Part shown: positions 34,142-44,235 of the stretch, piece by piece
Layout: each line of letters begins with the position of its first letter
Position numbering within the stretch: position 1 is the stretch's first letter
Assembly (NCBI GenBank): GCA_022592435.1
Contig: JABYQS010000005.1
Location: forward strand, 124,001 to 188,000
Origin: Cerioporus squamosus
Lineage: Eukaryota > Basidiomycota > Agaricomycetes > Polyporales > Polyporaceae
DNA length: 64,000 nucleotides
Direction of reading: 5' to 3'
Translations under genes and position numbers: made by a program
Notes under the pieces: generated by a model
The model's input: the letters and a program-made list of their open reading frames with translations, nothing else
Databases searched by the model: none
Told to the model about the DNA's origin: nothing

Positions 34142-34511
34142 CTAGTTGAGGGTCTTCCCGAGACGAGCAAGGTGGTAGTTGATTGTGGGCTTGTGCTTCC
34201 TCGTCGGCGCCGGCTGAGAGTGCGATCGTCAGGACATACTATCGCGTGCGAGCGAGACCGGGAAAGTGGTACTCACAGCAGTGCGCATGCATGTCAAGAG
34301 TTGCTTCGCAGACTCGGCGCATGCGCTCGTGGACATCACATCACCCGTCGCAGACCAGCACGCGAGCATGGACGCGAACTGCGTGGTGCATGGCCGGACG
34401 GCGGTCGCTGCAAGTGCGAAAACAATAGATGAACACCGTACGGCACGGCGGAGAAGGAAAGAGGAGAGACACACCTTGGCGCGGCCGAACTTTCAGCTTT
34501 TCGATATGCAT
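34142..34511 (-). CDS. MRP10: mitochondrial small-subunit ribosomal protein mS37 (MRP10/CHCHD1)
   Basis: Twin-CX9C protein of the mitochondrial ribosome small subunit. Three short exons give about 80 residues: MHIEKLKVRPRQ, then C-TTQFASMLA-C, WSATGDVMSTS, C-AESAKQLLT-C, MRTA, and the tail RKHKPTINYHLARLGKTLN. Both cysteine spacings are exact, and the KPTINYHLARL tail is the family signature. Donors GTGTGT and GTGAGT fit. It is divergent from UBC6, with 361 bp between the starts. Confidence 0.85.
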
Positions 34512-34872
34512 CTTCCCGCCTCACCGACAAGCTACGTCCCGTCCCAGAGCCAAGCACACGAAGCAAGTCCGAAAGAAAAGCGGCAAGAATTGAGCAAAGA
34601 GGAGAGATGGAGACGACAAAGCCCGCTGGCGCACCTTCAAGCGAATCAAAGCAAGCAGCTGAGTTGGTGGTCTCCAGAAAAGCAGACGCGCCAAATGCGG
34701 AACGGGCCGCTGGTCCACGTGTGTCCACGTAGCGGGAAGCATCGTGGGCGCCTCCTCTGCAGTGCGGGGGAAATCACCAGGAAACGGTCTCTGACTCTGA
34801 GCACTTCAGCTTTCGTCCGCCATCCTCAGCCACCCGCCCCTCTTCTGCACACGACCTGCTCGTCTAGACGCC
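34512..34872. other. mS37/UBC6 divergent promoter
   Basis: 361 bp with no supported gene; no clear element was recognised. Confidence 0.45.
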
Positions 34873-36274
34873 ATGGCCGCCCGCGCAGGTCTTAACAAGA
34901 ACAACTCCGGTACGTGTCCGTGTTTGGGTGGTGGCGGCGAGGAGGGGGCCCATGCTCGGTGCTAGTGCTGATACATGTGCGCAGCTGTCAAGCGCATAAT
35001 GCAGGAGGCCCGGGAGCTCGCCAACGACCCATGTACAGACTATGCTGCCGCCCCTCTCGAGGTGAGTCGTGCATCTGTGGAATCTGCGGCTGCGGCATCG
35101 TCTACTGACACTTCTGACCGGTACCTGCAGGACGATATATTCGTGAGTACCGCGTACCAGGGCATATCGTCGCTAGATAACTGACGTGCTGCAGGAATGG
35201 CACTGTACCATCCGCGGGCCTCCTGGCACGGAGTTCGAGGGAGGACTGTACCACTTCCGCATACTGCTCCCCTCCGAGTATCCCTTCCGCCCGCCAGCGA
35301 TCATGATGCTCACCCCGAACGGAAGATTCGAGCTCAACACAAAGGTTCGTCCGATGCGCGTCCGTGCGTCCGTTGCAACTCCTCCTCATAATCCTTCGCT
35401 AGATCTGTATCAGCTTCACAAACTGTGTGTTCACTCCCTCTTATCCCTGTGCGGACCTTGACCGACGGTGTCCCGCAGATCACGAAGAACTCTGGCAGCC
35501 TGCATGGGGTGTGCGCACTGGTCAGTCTAATATCGGTCCTTCCTCGGTATCAAATCTCCTCACACCTCCCCCATCCCTAGCAATTATCGGTCTACAAGGC
35601 TTCCTCCCTCTCAAAGGTACCGCCGCGGTGGGCGTCGGCGCGCTCGAATACCCCACAGCGGAGCGCAAGCGTCTCGCAGCTCTGTATGTCACCTTCCCAG
35701 CTATCCCCTTCCAGCGTACGCCATCATGCTTACTTACGGTCCTACGTCCGCTCCTCGCAGGTCCCGCGAATGGGTCTGCCCCCGCTGCAACATGTCCAAC
35801 CTGGAACACCTGCCCGACCCACCTGCGTCCGAGAGCAGCGCCTCATCGTCGTCATCCAGTGAGAGTTCTTCAACAGACAACTCAACAACGTCCTCTTCAC
35901 CCGTGCCAGTCACGGTGGATCCCACGCCGTCAGATACCCCCTTGGCACTAGCACCGCAACCCCCCGAGCCCGTCGTCCCTCAGCCGCAGCCTGTCCAGGA
36001 AGCTATCACCATCCGCCGTGCCATCCCGCTCATTGCACCCAAACCGACTCGGCCACACGCGCACGCGTCCATCGTCTCACGGTCGTTCTCGCCGCCGCGC
36101 ACGCCCGACCAATCTCAGCCGGCCACGCAGCCCGCGACGAGGGACGGCACGCCTCAGCCGGCCCTCGTCGCGGCTGTGCGTGCGACGCCGCGTCGTCCGC
36201 CTATCCTCCTTGACACTGCGATCTGTGTCCTGCTTGTGCTCATGTTTGCCCTCGTCGCCCGGAGGATCCTCTGA
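34873..36274 (+). CDS. UBC6: ubiquitin-conjugating enzyme E2 of the ER membrane (UBC6/UBE2J)
   Basis: Tail-anchored E2 for ER-associated degradation. Exons join MAARAGLNKNNS, AVKRIMQEARELANDP, EWHCTIRGPPGTEFEGGLYH, LLPSEYPFRPPAIMMLTPNG and RFELNTK, then ICISFTNYHEELWQPAWGV with the active-site Cys in ICIS, and GLQGFLPLKG. After the E2 fold come CPRCNM, a Ser-rich and Pro-rich linker, and the anchor LLDTAICVLLVLMFALVARR. NGRF replaces the HPN motif of most E2s, as is normal for this subfamily. Seven short exons. Confidence 0.93.
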
Positions 36275-36675
36275 GCGCCGTAAGGCAATGCCCGTCACGT
36301 TCCCTCATCGCATCGCTTCCTTCCCTTCCGTCTCCCATGTCAGGCCGACATGCTGTCCGGGTGGTCCTCAGGTTTGGTGGATTGTACAATATTGTAGTAT
36401 ACTTACTCGTTACGTGTCACCGTCAAGGTTCTTTCACTCACGTACCCTCTGTTCCTCGCCCCACTCCCTCCCATGCTCATCCCGGTAGTTCGGTTCCGGT
36501 CTCTTTGTCACACTCGGACTCGATCGCGCATTACATAGGCAATAGTATTCAGTACAACATACCCCAACGTCCGACATGCAAGCGGGTAGCGGCAGTAAGT
36601 AAGTAGGCTCGAGATAAGAAGAGAAGAGAAGAGAAGATGTTAACCGCAGCGCCAGAGCCTCGCAAGTCCGCCCGG
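36275..36675. other. convergent 3' regions UBC6 / SF3A1
   Basis: 401 bp of 3' flanking sequence with no ORF of interest. A short GAAGA repeat is listed separately. Confidence 0.5.
36616..36637 (+). repeat. short AAGAG microsatellite
   Basis: About four tandem AAGAG units just past the SF3A1 stop codon. Confidence 0.6.
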
Positions 36676-39314
36676 CTACTTCTTCTTCTTCTCGTCACGC
36701 ACCGTCGCAACGACCAGATCCTCGTCCTCGAGGTTGTACACGGCGATGGTCTGCATGTTCGTGAGCATCTTGCCGGCGTACGACAGCCGGATCTTCGACG
36801 CGCCGACGGTGCTGCCCGTGTGCTGGATGATGCGGTCGCGCAGCGTCGACACGAGCAGGTTGAGCGGCAGGTCGGGGATCGTGACCACCGTCCCGTCGAA
36901 CTTCCACTCGGCCTAGACGGCTCGTTCGGAAGCTGCACGCGGAGCGAGATAGGATGCTGCAAGAAACGCGGACGATGTCAGCCTCGTCAACAGAAAGGCG
37001 ATGGGAGATGCTTACCGGGTGCATGTTGATCCAGTCCTGCTCGGGGTATAGCGCACCCCCGGGGAGCTTCGCGACGCGCTGACGTTTCGCAGGCGGCTGG
37101 CCGTCCGAGCCGTCCTCCATTTCGTCCGCACTGCGCACCATACCGACCTGCGGTGGCGTACCGACCGGCATGGGCGCACCCATAGCGGCTGCACGCGCGG
37201 GGTGCATCATAGGCCCACCCGCCGGTGGTGGCTGGTAGCCGAAAGGCTGCGCGGAGTCCATACCCTGGTAGTGCAGTGGGGGAAGCATAACAGGCGCTGG
37301 CTGAGGATACATCGAGGCCGGTTGCGGACCAGAGGAGACTGTCGCAGCAGAGTAGGGGGCGCCCATCGCTGGAGGAGCCGGGAGGGATGATGGCGCGGGG
37401 GGAAGGCCGTTGAGAGGAGATGGTATGGCCGCAGGTCCGATTCCGGGGCCAATGGCGTTGGCCTCCTGAGGTCCGAGACCCTTGGCACGATGAATGGCGG
37501 CAATCTGCTCGTCGATGTTCGAGCTTGTGGAGTACTTGTCAAGCGTGTTCGCCTTGGACGCCGTGTGACCGTCCCAGACGTCCTTCTCGCGCTCCCGCCG
37601 GCGCAGCCGCTCCTCCTCCTCTTCCTTCTTCCGCTTCTCCTCGTCCGCCTCGGCACCGAAGATGTCGACACGGGTACGTGCGAGGTTCTTGAGCGAAGAC
37701 ACGACGTTCGCACCGCGCTGCAGCTCGGATGCCTGTGCCTTGCGTGCTTCGAGGGCGTCGCGCTGCGACTTCCACTTCGGGTCGAGGAGCTCAATACGCA
37801 TATGTTCTTGCAACTCGTCCACAGCGATTTGCTGCCCACAGATGGAACATGTTGTGAGCTTCTCGACACCCTTCTTTTGCACTGAGAGCAAGGCGTGTTA
37901 GCAAAGAGCACATATGAGCTGAGGACATGGCACGCACGTTTCGGCACATAGTCTGTCCTGATCTTCATGGGGCCGCCCACGTCCAGCGAGCTTGCTTGGA
38001 TGGCCCTCGCACGTTCGATCTCCCTCTGCCTCTCCTCCTCCTCCTTTCTTTTCCTGTCCTTCGCCTCGTCATCCTCGTCATCACTCTCTTCCATGACCGT
38101 GTCTTCCTGGTCACCACCAGCGCCACCAACGGCGGCGGCAGCCTCGGCTTCTGCCGCGGCTTGACGTGCACGATGAGCCTCTACGTCTTCAGCGGTGGTC
38201 TCCATGATCATGGCGGCCATCCTCTTCTGAGCGAGCGTCATGTTCTCCACCTCTTGTACGCTCATGGGTGGCGGCAACTCCGACGTCGCATCGGCAGCAG
38301 TGAACTCAATCGTCTGGACGATGGCGTAGTCGTGCCAGTCGATCTCAGCGAACGCAACTGTGAACATACGTCAGATAGTGTCGCGTCGAATGGTCGGATG
38401 CGTCGGATACTCACTGCGTTCCGCCTCCTTATCATCCTCGCGCTTCTTGTCCTGCTCACGCTTGACCTGCTCCCATCGGGCACGCTTCCTTGCGAGCTCG
38501 AGGTCTTTCCAGCGGGCGCCATCTGGCGTGCGTTCCTTCAGCTGCGCGAGCATCTCCTTACTAGGCAGGAGGACTTTCGAGTATTGCTCCACCAACCTAT
38601 TGAAGTACCCAAACAGCGAGTGCGTCGGCCTCAGGAAGTCGAACTGGTAGTTCCTTCCTTCCCTTGCGGAGAGCGCAGCCAGGAACGGGCGACCACGCCG
38701 TGCAGTGAAGAGTGCCGTGAGCTTGATGATGTCCCTGTCGAAACGAGCAGAATGAGGATACGGATACTGGCAAGATATACAGGGCACATAGACACGCACA
38801 AGTCAATGGCGGTGACGTTGGGGATGTTCAGGATGAACTCCGGAATGGGGGGTTCCTCTCCAATGTCGACTGGGGCGGACTCGGCTGGCTTCTCCTCAGC
38901 TTTCTCGGCCTCTTTGGGTGCCGCGTCCTCCTCCAGCTCACCACGGACGACCTTGTCCATGCGGTGTCTGTAGTAAGCATGGTAAGGGTCCGCCGGGTTG
39001 AGGAACGCAAACTTGGGGTCCTGACGCTGGTTTTCGCGGATCTTCTCCTCGAACTGGGGCGGGTTCGCTGACCGCGCGACAAAGAGCGCGGTGCGGTCGA
39101 TAACGGCTGCATGCCGGAAGAGAGGTACATGTCAGCGTGTCTCTTCGGGCTCGACGCAACAACAGGCAGAAGACTCACACTTGATCTCTGGGGGAGGGAG
39201 AATGAGACCACTGGCATACTTGGGCTCCTTGTGTACTCCGTTCGTCCCATCCACTCCATTGCCATTCAGCGCCGGTGTCGGAGGCGGAGGCATAGACTGC
39301 GTCGCCACGCTCAT
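36676..39314 (-). CDS. SF3A1: splicing factor 3A subunit 1 (SF3A1/Prp21)
   Basis: U2 snRNP component needed for branch-site recognition. It starts MSVATQSMPPPPTPALNGNG. Two SURP modules follow (ALFVARSANPPQFEEKIREN with AYYRHRM; LTALFTARRGRPFLAALSAR with LFGYFNRLVEQYS). Then come a charged middle, CSICGQQIAVDELQEHMRIE, a Pro-rich region and a C-terminal ubiquitin-like domain (LVSTLRDRIIQHTGSTVGAS, IRLSYAGKMLTN) ending DEKKKK. The frame breaks just before the ubiquitin-like domain: after RVQLPNEPS one base is missing near 36913-36915, expected reading AEWKFDGTVV. The end given follows the conserved frame. Confidence 0.92.
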
Positions 39315-39519
39315 ATCTGCAGAGAGGAGGGGGGAAGACAAGCAAGGGAGTGGCAGAGGCTTGATACAAGCCAGGAGGCAAGACGTGAACTCGCTGACGA
39401 TCCGCGACTCTCTCTCTGCTTAGGCGCCTCCACATTTGCTTATGTCAGCAACCGCTTTCCTTTCCCGATCGCCTGGTTTCGTCTGTCCAGCGACCTCCAC
39501 CTCCGACCGTAGGCAGACG

Positions 39520-40014
39520 ATGTTTGGGGCCTTCAGACCAACACAGCCGAGTTTCGTCGGCCTTCTGTGGTGAGTGTGTTACATTTGCTTTACAAGGGGA
39601 AGTTTACGTTGACACATTCGACAGGAAGACCCCATGGAAGTTGTCACGTACGCGGAAGGCCAACGTCCGTGCACGTCTGAAGCGGGTGGACTCGGTGATT
39701 GAGGCGGTCAAGGAGAGCGGCGTTCAGTGTGCGGCATTGGTGCGTTTGCATGCTATCTTTGTGTGGTTGCAACCTCAAGGGGTCCCATACGCGCAGGACA
39801 AGGCTCTGGAGCTCCCGAAGGAGCACGAGATGCCACCGAAAGACAAGTATACTGTCTTTTCACGGCACGCGAAAGGGTATCGGAAAGGTATACACAAGGT
39901 TCCTAAGTGGACACGGGTGCGTCCCAGACTTCTGTCTCTCTCCGCGTGTTCCCCTGCTCATATGGCTCATATGCGTCGCAGATGACTTTGAGGACAAATC
40001 CCAAGGGTTTCTGA
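39520..40014 (+). CDS. MRPL31: mitochondrial large-subunit ribosomal protein mL60 (MRPL31)
   Basis: Four exons give about 105 residues: MFGAFRPTQPSFVGLLW, KTPWKLSRTRKANVRARLKR, VDSVIEAVKESGVQCAAL, PKDKYTVFSRHAKGYRKGIH and KVPKWTR, ending TNPKGF. The MFGAFRP start, PWKLSR, PKDKYT and GYRKGIHK motifs mark the fungal mitoribosomal family. It is divergent from SF3A1 (205 bp) and convergent with CMS1. Confidence 0.88.
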
Positions 40015-40131
40015 GACTACTCGCAGTGTTCCATTATATCATATCATACACCCGACTATTATAGGGCCTGTTGCAGACCTTTCTAGGTGCCGTAAAGGGG
40101 ACGTGGGGAGTGTGTGTGGGTACAAATGCGT

Positions 40132-41246
40132 CTAGAGTAATACTAACTGGATCGTCCCCTGCTTCAAGCCGTTGAAGACTTTCGGCGCACCAAGCACTGT
40201 CCGAAAACCTCGTCTCGAGTCTCGGGAATGTCCAACAGGGTGCGTTTCTTCGCGTCCCGGAAGGATACGTCAAGAATGATGTGAGTGAGAGCAGACGTTG
40301 AGAGAGCATCTGAGAGTGACAATCCGGTGAGTACACATTTCCAACATGATTCGGGTTGGACGCACCGGTGTCGCACAACAGTTTGCCTAGACGTCCTGGA
40401 GTGCCTACTGCTGCTGCTATCTTGGTCCTCTTCAAGTAGGCAACGTGTTGTTCAAGCTTGAAATGCTTGGCGAACAGCTTCGCGATGTCGCCTCCCTTCT
40501 CTCCTCGAAGCCGCTTATCCTTGAGCACTCTGGTAACATCCGCCACCCGAAGGGCCGCTCCAGCAACGAAAAGAAGTGTCGGGGCTCCATTGGACTTGGG
40601 TCTCTGCCCCAAACGAGTACGGAGGGTGGGTAGCACTGGATGTAGGCGTGAGCATACACAGACCACATTCAGGCACACGGGGACGCACTCTTGGTAATGA
40701 AGTCCACCAACTGGTCCAAGTTTCTCGATCCCGTCCACGTAGTTGTGTCCGCTATGGAAGTCTCTGCCTATGCGTCAACACTCAGGGCGCACCAACATAA
40801 GAAGCGCAGTGGCATTCACCTGGGATTTGCATGTCGGCGAGCTCGATACCAGACATCTTCGAGAACGTCTTGGCTTGCATCGAAGATATATAGTCTGCGA
40901 GTACGACAGGCGGTTGTGCAGCTACGGACGGTGGCTCTACTGGCTCCATCGCCTCTGCTAGCTTCCTCTTCTACTCACGGGGGATATGAGAAGACAATAA
41001 GCGTGCAGAGCCACACGAGACACACCTTCAATTTGCGCTCCTTCTCCTTCGCCCTCCGTTTCCGCTTCTTCTCCAGCGCAGCCGCAGTTTGAGACTGGCC
41101 CGCCTGCGGTTCGCCTCGTCCTCGTCTGCACTGAGGAGGTCTCCAACATCGTCGGCATCCGGAAGCTCCTCCTCGTCGGAGAGGGCCACAAGATCGTCCG
41201 GAACAAAGTCGTCGTCAAGGTCGTCGCCGTGTTGCATGGTCGTCAT
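40132..41246 (-). CDS. CMS1: ribosome biogenesis protein CMS1 (CMSS1 family)
   Basis: Nucleolar protein linked to small-subunit processing, with a remnant helicase-like fold. It starts MTTMQHGDDLDDDFVPDDLV (an inner Met three codons later is an alternative). An acidic region and a basic segment (ALEKKRKRRAKEKERKLK) precede LADYISSMQAKTFSKMSGIE, PTLLFVAGAALRVADVTRVL, KIAAAVGTPGRLGKLL and ALTHIILDVSFRDAKKRTLL with DIPETRDEVF. The frame then breaks: one base is missing near 40201-40203; the next frame gives RTVLGAPKVFNGLKQGTIQL, ending VLL. The literal frame stops at 40164. The end given follows the conserved tail. Confidence 0.82.
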
Positions 41247-41690
41247 GTGTAGGCCGTTGAAGACCTTCTGTAGGGGCACGCCACCAGTTGGATGGGAAGG
41301 AAGAGGCGTCGGACGACTCTGTGGCCGCTGCACTGAATAGAATGCTGCAATATTTCGGGCGCCCGCCGTAAGCAGGGCAAATCTGGCTCGGTCCGGGATG
41401 CCCGGGCCAATGGCCGCCGGGGCTTTTTTGTTGGGACCATTTGGTGCATGTGCAGCGCATCTTGAGTGATCTCGGACGTCTTCCTCGCCCGACTTAACCA
41501 CGAAAGTATTCTTGGGCGTGTGTCTCGACAGCGACGATGTATTGAGCTGCCAGGACGCTTTTCCAGCTGAGCGCGACACGGTGGTACTCGGCGAAACCGA
41601 CTGCGGACCCCGAAAACCGTCCTGTCGGTGCTTCCGCCCTGTGCTAACGACCTGTCACCTCGGCCGCTGTGCTTCTCTTCGCTGTTCAAA
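41247..41690. other. CMS1 / ERI1-like divergent promoter
   Basis: 444 bp. ORFs crossing it are shadows of the flanking genes. No clear element was seen. Confidence 0.45.
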
Positions 41691-43571
41691 ATGTCCTCGG
41701 TCGACGTCGCACTGGCCGCCTCGCTCGCTCGCTCGCTGCTCGCCACGGTCCCTCTCGCAGGGCTCGCGCTCGTCCTCTGCATTCTTATCATTCTGTGGCG
41801 CCGTCTCGCAGGCTCACGGTCGTGTGAAGGGCACACTAGTCCCGAGCAGTACCAAACGGACACCAAGGCTCGCACAGATACGGCTCTTCCCAGCACACCT
41901 GCCACCGCCAGCGACGAGTCCTTGGATCGCCCAAACGCGTCCACTTCACCACACGAGGACGATATGATCAAGCTGCCCAAGCAGCCGTACGATGCGTTCC
42001 TCGTTCTGGACGTAGAGGGAACATGCGTCCAAGGTTCAGGATTTGACTATCCGAACGAGATCATCGTAAGTGTATTGACTGATTGCATGCCCTGACGTTT
42101 CCCGTAGGTATAGCATGCCCGCCAGCGCTTTGAACAGATATGACATGTCCTACGCAGGACGTGCAGGTGTGGCGTGCCCGCATTATCGATGAGAAGAGGC
42201 TTCCTGTACCGTGTTCTCATACATTGGTGGTCGGGACCACAGATAGCGGTCACGAACAGTATCTTTCTAGCAGGATGCTGTCGGAACAAGGGGGACGTCC
42301 GCGCCCCTCCGGGCCTAATCTGTCCTCAAGGACAGGCAGGCCAAGCCATGCTGTTCGACCAATGCGTCTGTTTGCGAACAGAACGGTTTGGCCTACCTCT
42401 CCGCACAATGGCACAGATAGAGGCGTTGCTTATGCTAGGGCTGGGCACTGGGCTCCCTCTGCTGTCCCACTGTGTTTCAGTATGCAGGCTTCAGCGCGGT
42501 TTTGTGGGACATCTGTGCCGTACAGAGACCCGGGTCCTCAAGAGTATCTCTTACCTGAGTACGCGCATACTGATACAATCCCCTTGTATACCTTACAGGA
42601 GTGGCCCGTCTGTCTACTTCGATGGAAAGATAAGAATCCCAGAGGGAAGGCTCGTGTACTCGAAGTCGTCGACGAGTTCCGCAGCTTCGTGAGGCCCACA
42701 TGGAGGCCCCAACTCACCCCGTTCTGCACTACCTTAACGGGCATCACGCAGGTCAGTTCGGTCGGTCTCGTGTACGCAGTCTGACTAAACTTGAAGTCTT
42801 GCCGTGCGACCGCCAACACTTGTTATGGCCGCAAACAGGAGCAAGTGGATGCTGCACCCACCTTCCCAGAGGTTCTGCAGGAGTTCCGAACGTTTCTGGA
42901 GAAGAACAAGCTCATCGATCACTGCGGACAGCGCCTGGCGCGCTTCTGCTTCTGCACCGACGGCCCTCACGACATCCGAGACTTCGTGGTGAAGCAATGC
43001 TTTATCTCCAAGGCAGGTCAGCTGTATGCGGAACAGGAGTGGCACTGACCTCTCTGGCGGCCGCAGATTCCGGTGCCCGTGTGGCTAACGTGGGATGTCA
43101 TGGACGTCAGGAGGGCGGTTGGCGAATGGCATGACTTCACCACAGCACTCGCAGAACGTCGTCAGGTGTGTGACAGCCTCCACACGCACCAAGGAGTGGC
43201 GAACTTCTAGCTAACATCTGTCCGTGGCGCAGGTCGGTGCGTTCCCGCTTCCGCGCAGGGTGATCCTGTCCATCCCGCGCCAGCTGCACGCGCTCGGGCT
43301 CGAACCGTTCGAAGGCCGCCAGCACAGTGGCATTGATGTGAGTGCGGCGCGCTCAGTGGCACCCCGACCTATCCGTGCCGCCCGCCAGATAACCTCGCCC
43401 ATTCTGACCTTCCTCGTTATGGCGCTGCAGGACACACGCAACATCTGCAGGCTCGTCGTTGAGCTCGCCAGGCGGGGCTGGAAGCTCCAGCCGAACACCC
43501 CCATCAACCCCAATCGTCGGTGGCCCTGGATGGGGAAGAGGGGAAAGGTCCTCGAAGAGTATTATTCTTAG
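41691..43571 (+). CDS. ERI1-like 3'-5' exoribonuclease with N-terminal membrane anchor
   Basis: DEDDh exonuclease of the ERI1/3'hExo family. Motif I is FLVLDVEGTC; then YPNEII, EWPVCLLRWKDK, LTPFCTTLTGITQEQVD, motif II CTDGPHDIRDFVVKQC and motif III RQHSGIDDTRNICRLVVELA. The catalytic D, E, D, H and D are all present. It ends KRGKVLEEYYS. Before the domain there is a single hydrophobic span (ATVPLAGLALVLCILIILWR) and about 65 disordered residues, so the enzyme may be membrane-tethered with the nuclease in the cytosol. One intron (42066-42598) is 533 nt long; the others are short. Confidence 0.82.
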
Positions 43572-44235
43572 CCCCCTCCTCGCCGTGGGCTGCATTCCTA
43601 CTCCGCTGAGCAGTACCCATACCGCTCCCTCGGCGGTGAGTATGGTCTTCCTGTATCGTTAACCGCCGGATGTTGTACGATACGATGTCGATATAGCGCA
43701 GAACGCCAAGCCCTTCATTCTGTTTCCGTTTACACCCCCGAAGCTGCCTGCATCCCAGGCATGGGAGCCGGGCCTCCCATCGCCGCCTCCCGGTGTGTGA
43801 GTGCAATGCACGAGTGCGGAAATGTTCCGACAGCTTGTGCGCGCACGCCCCAGACATGATCACTGGCGGGTCTCGCATTGCGCACATTGTGCTATGGCAG
43901 ACCCACAGTTTCATCACACGCAGCTTGCAGCCTGTAGCCTGTGTTCTGGCAGACAAACGAGCCGGATTGTGACATCGCACCAAGTCTCGCGGCTCGCCGT
44001 GACGCATCCGGTCGGCGCGGGGCGGGAGATAAAACGGAACTCTATTCAGCATGCCAGCTAAAGTGATACAGAGATACTACTTAGAATATGCAGTGCGATA
44101 AGTCAGGATGAAATTGGGGGGAGAGATGTGAGTTATGTACAGATGTACAAGAGCCCGGATGGAGTGTCCTCGCCGTCTATTAGCATGAAGAGTACGGCCC
44201 AGCCCATCGAAACGAGAATCATTCGCGCAGTACGG
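43572..44235. other. convergent region ERI1-like / TmpA-like
   Basis: 664 bp. A 182-codon minus-strand ORF overlaps the ERI1-like 3' end but has no coding features. I regard the stretch as two 3' flanks. Confidence 0.45.

Noticed and set aside
42174..42692. 173-codon plus ORF inside the ERI1-like gene
   Set aside because: It starts inside the long intron and runs into the next exon in the wrong frame; no recognisable motif.
43504..44052. 182-codon minus-strand ORF with ATG
   Set aside because: It overlaps the ERI1-like 3' exon antisense, has a Cys/His/Arg-rich composition typical of shadow frames and no domain features.
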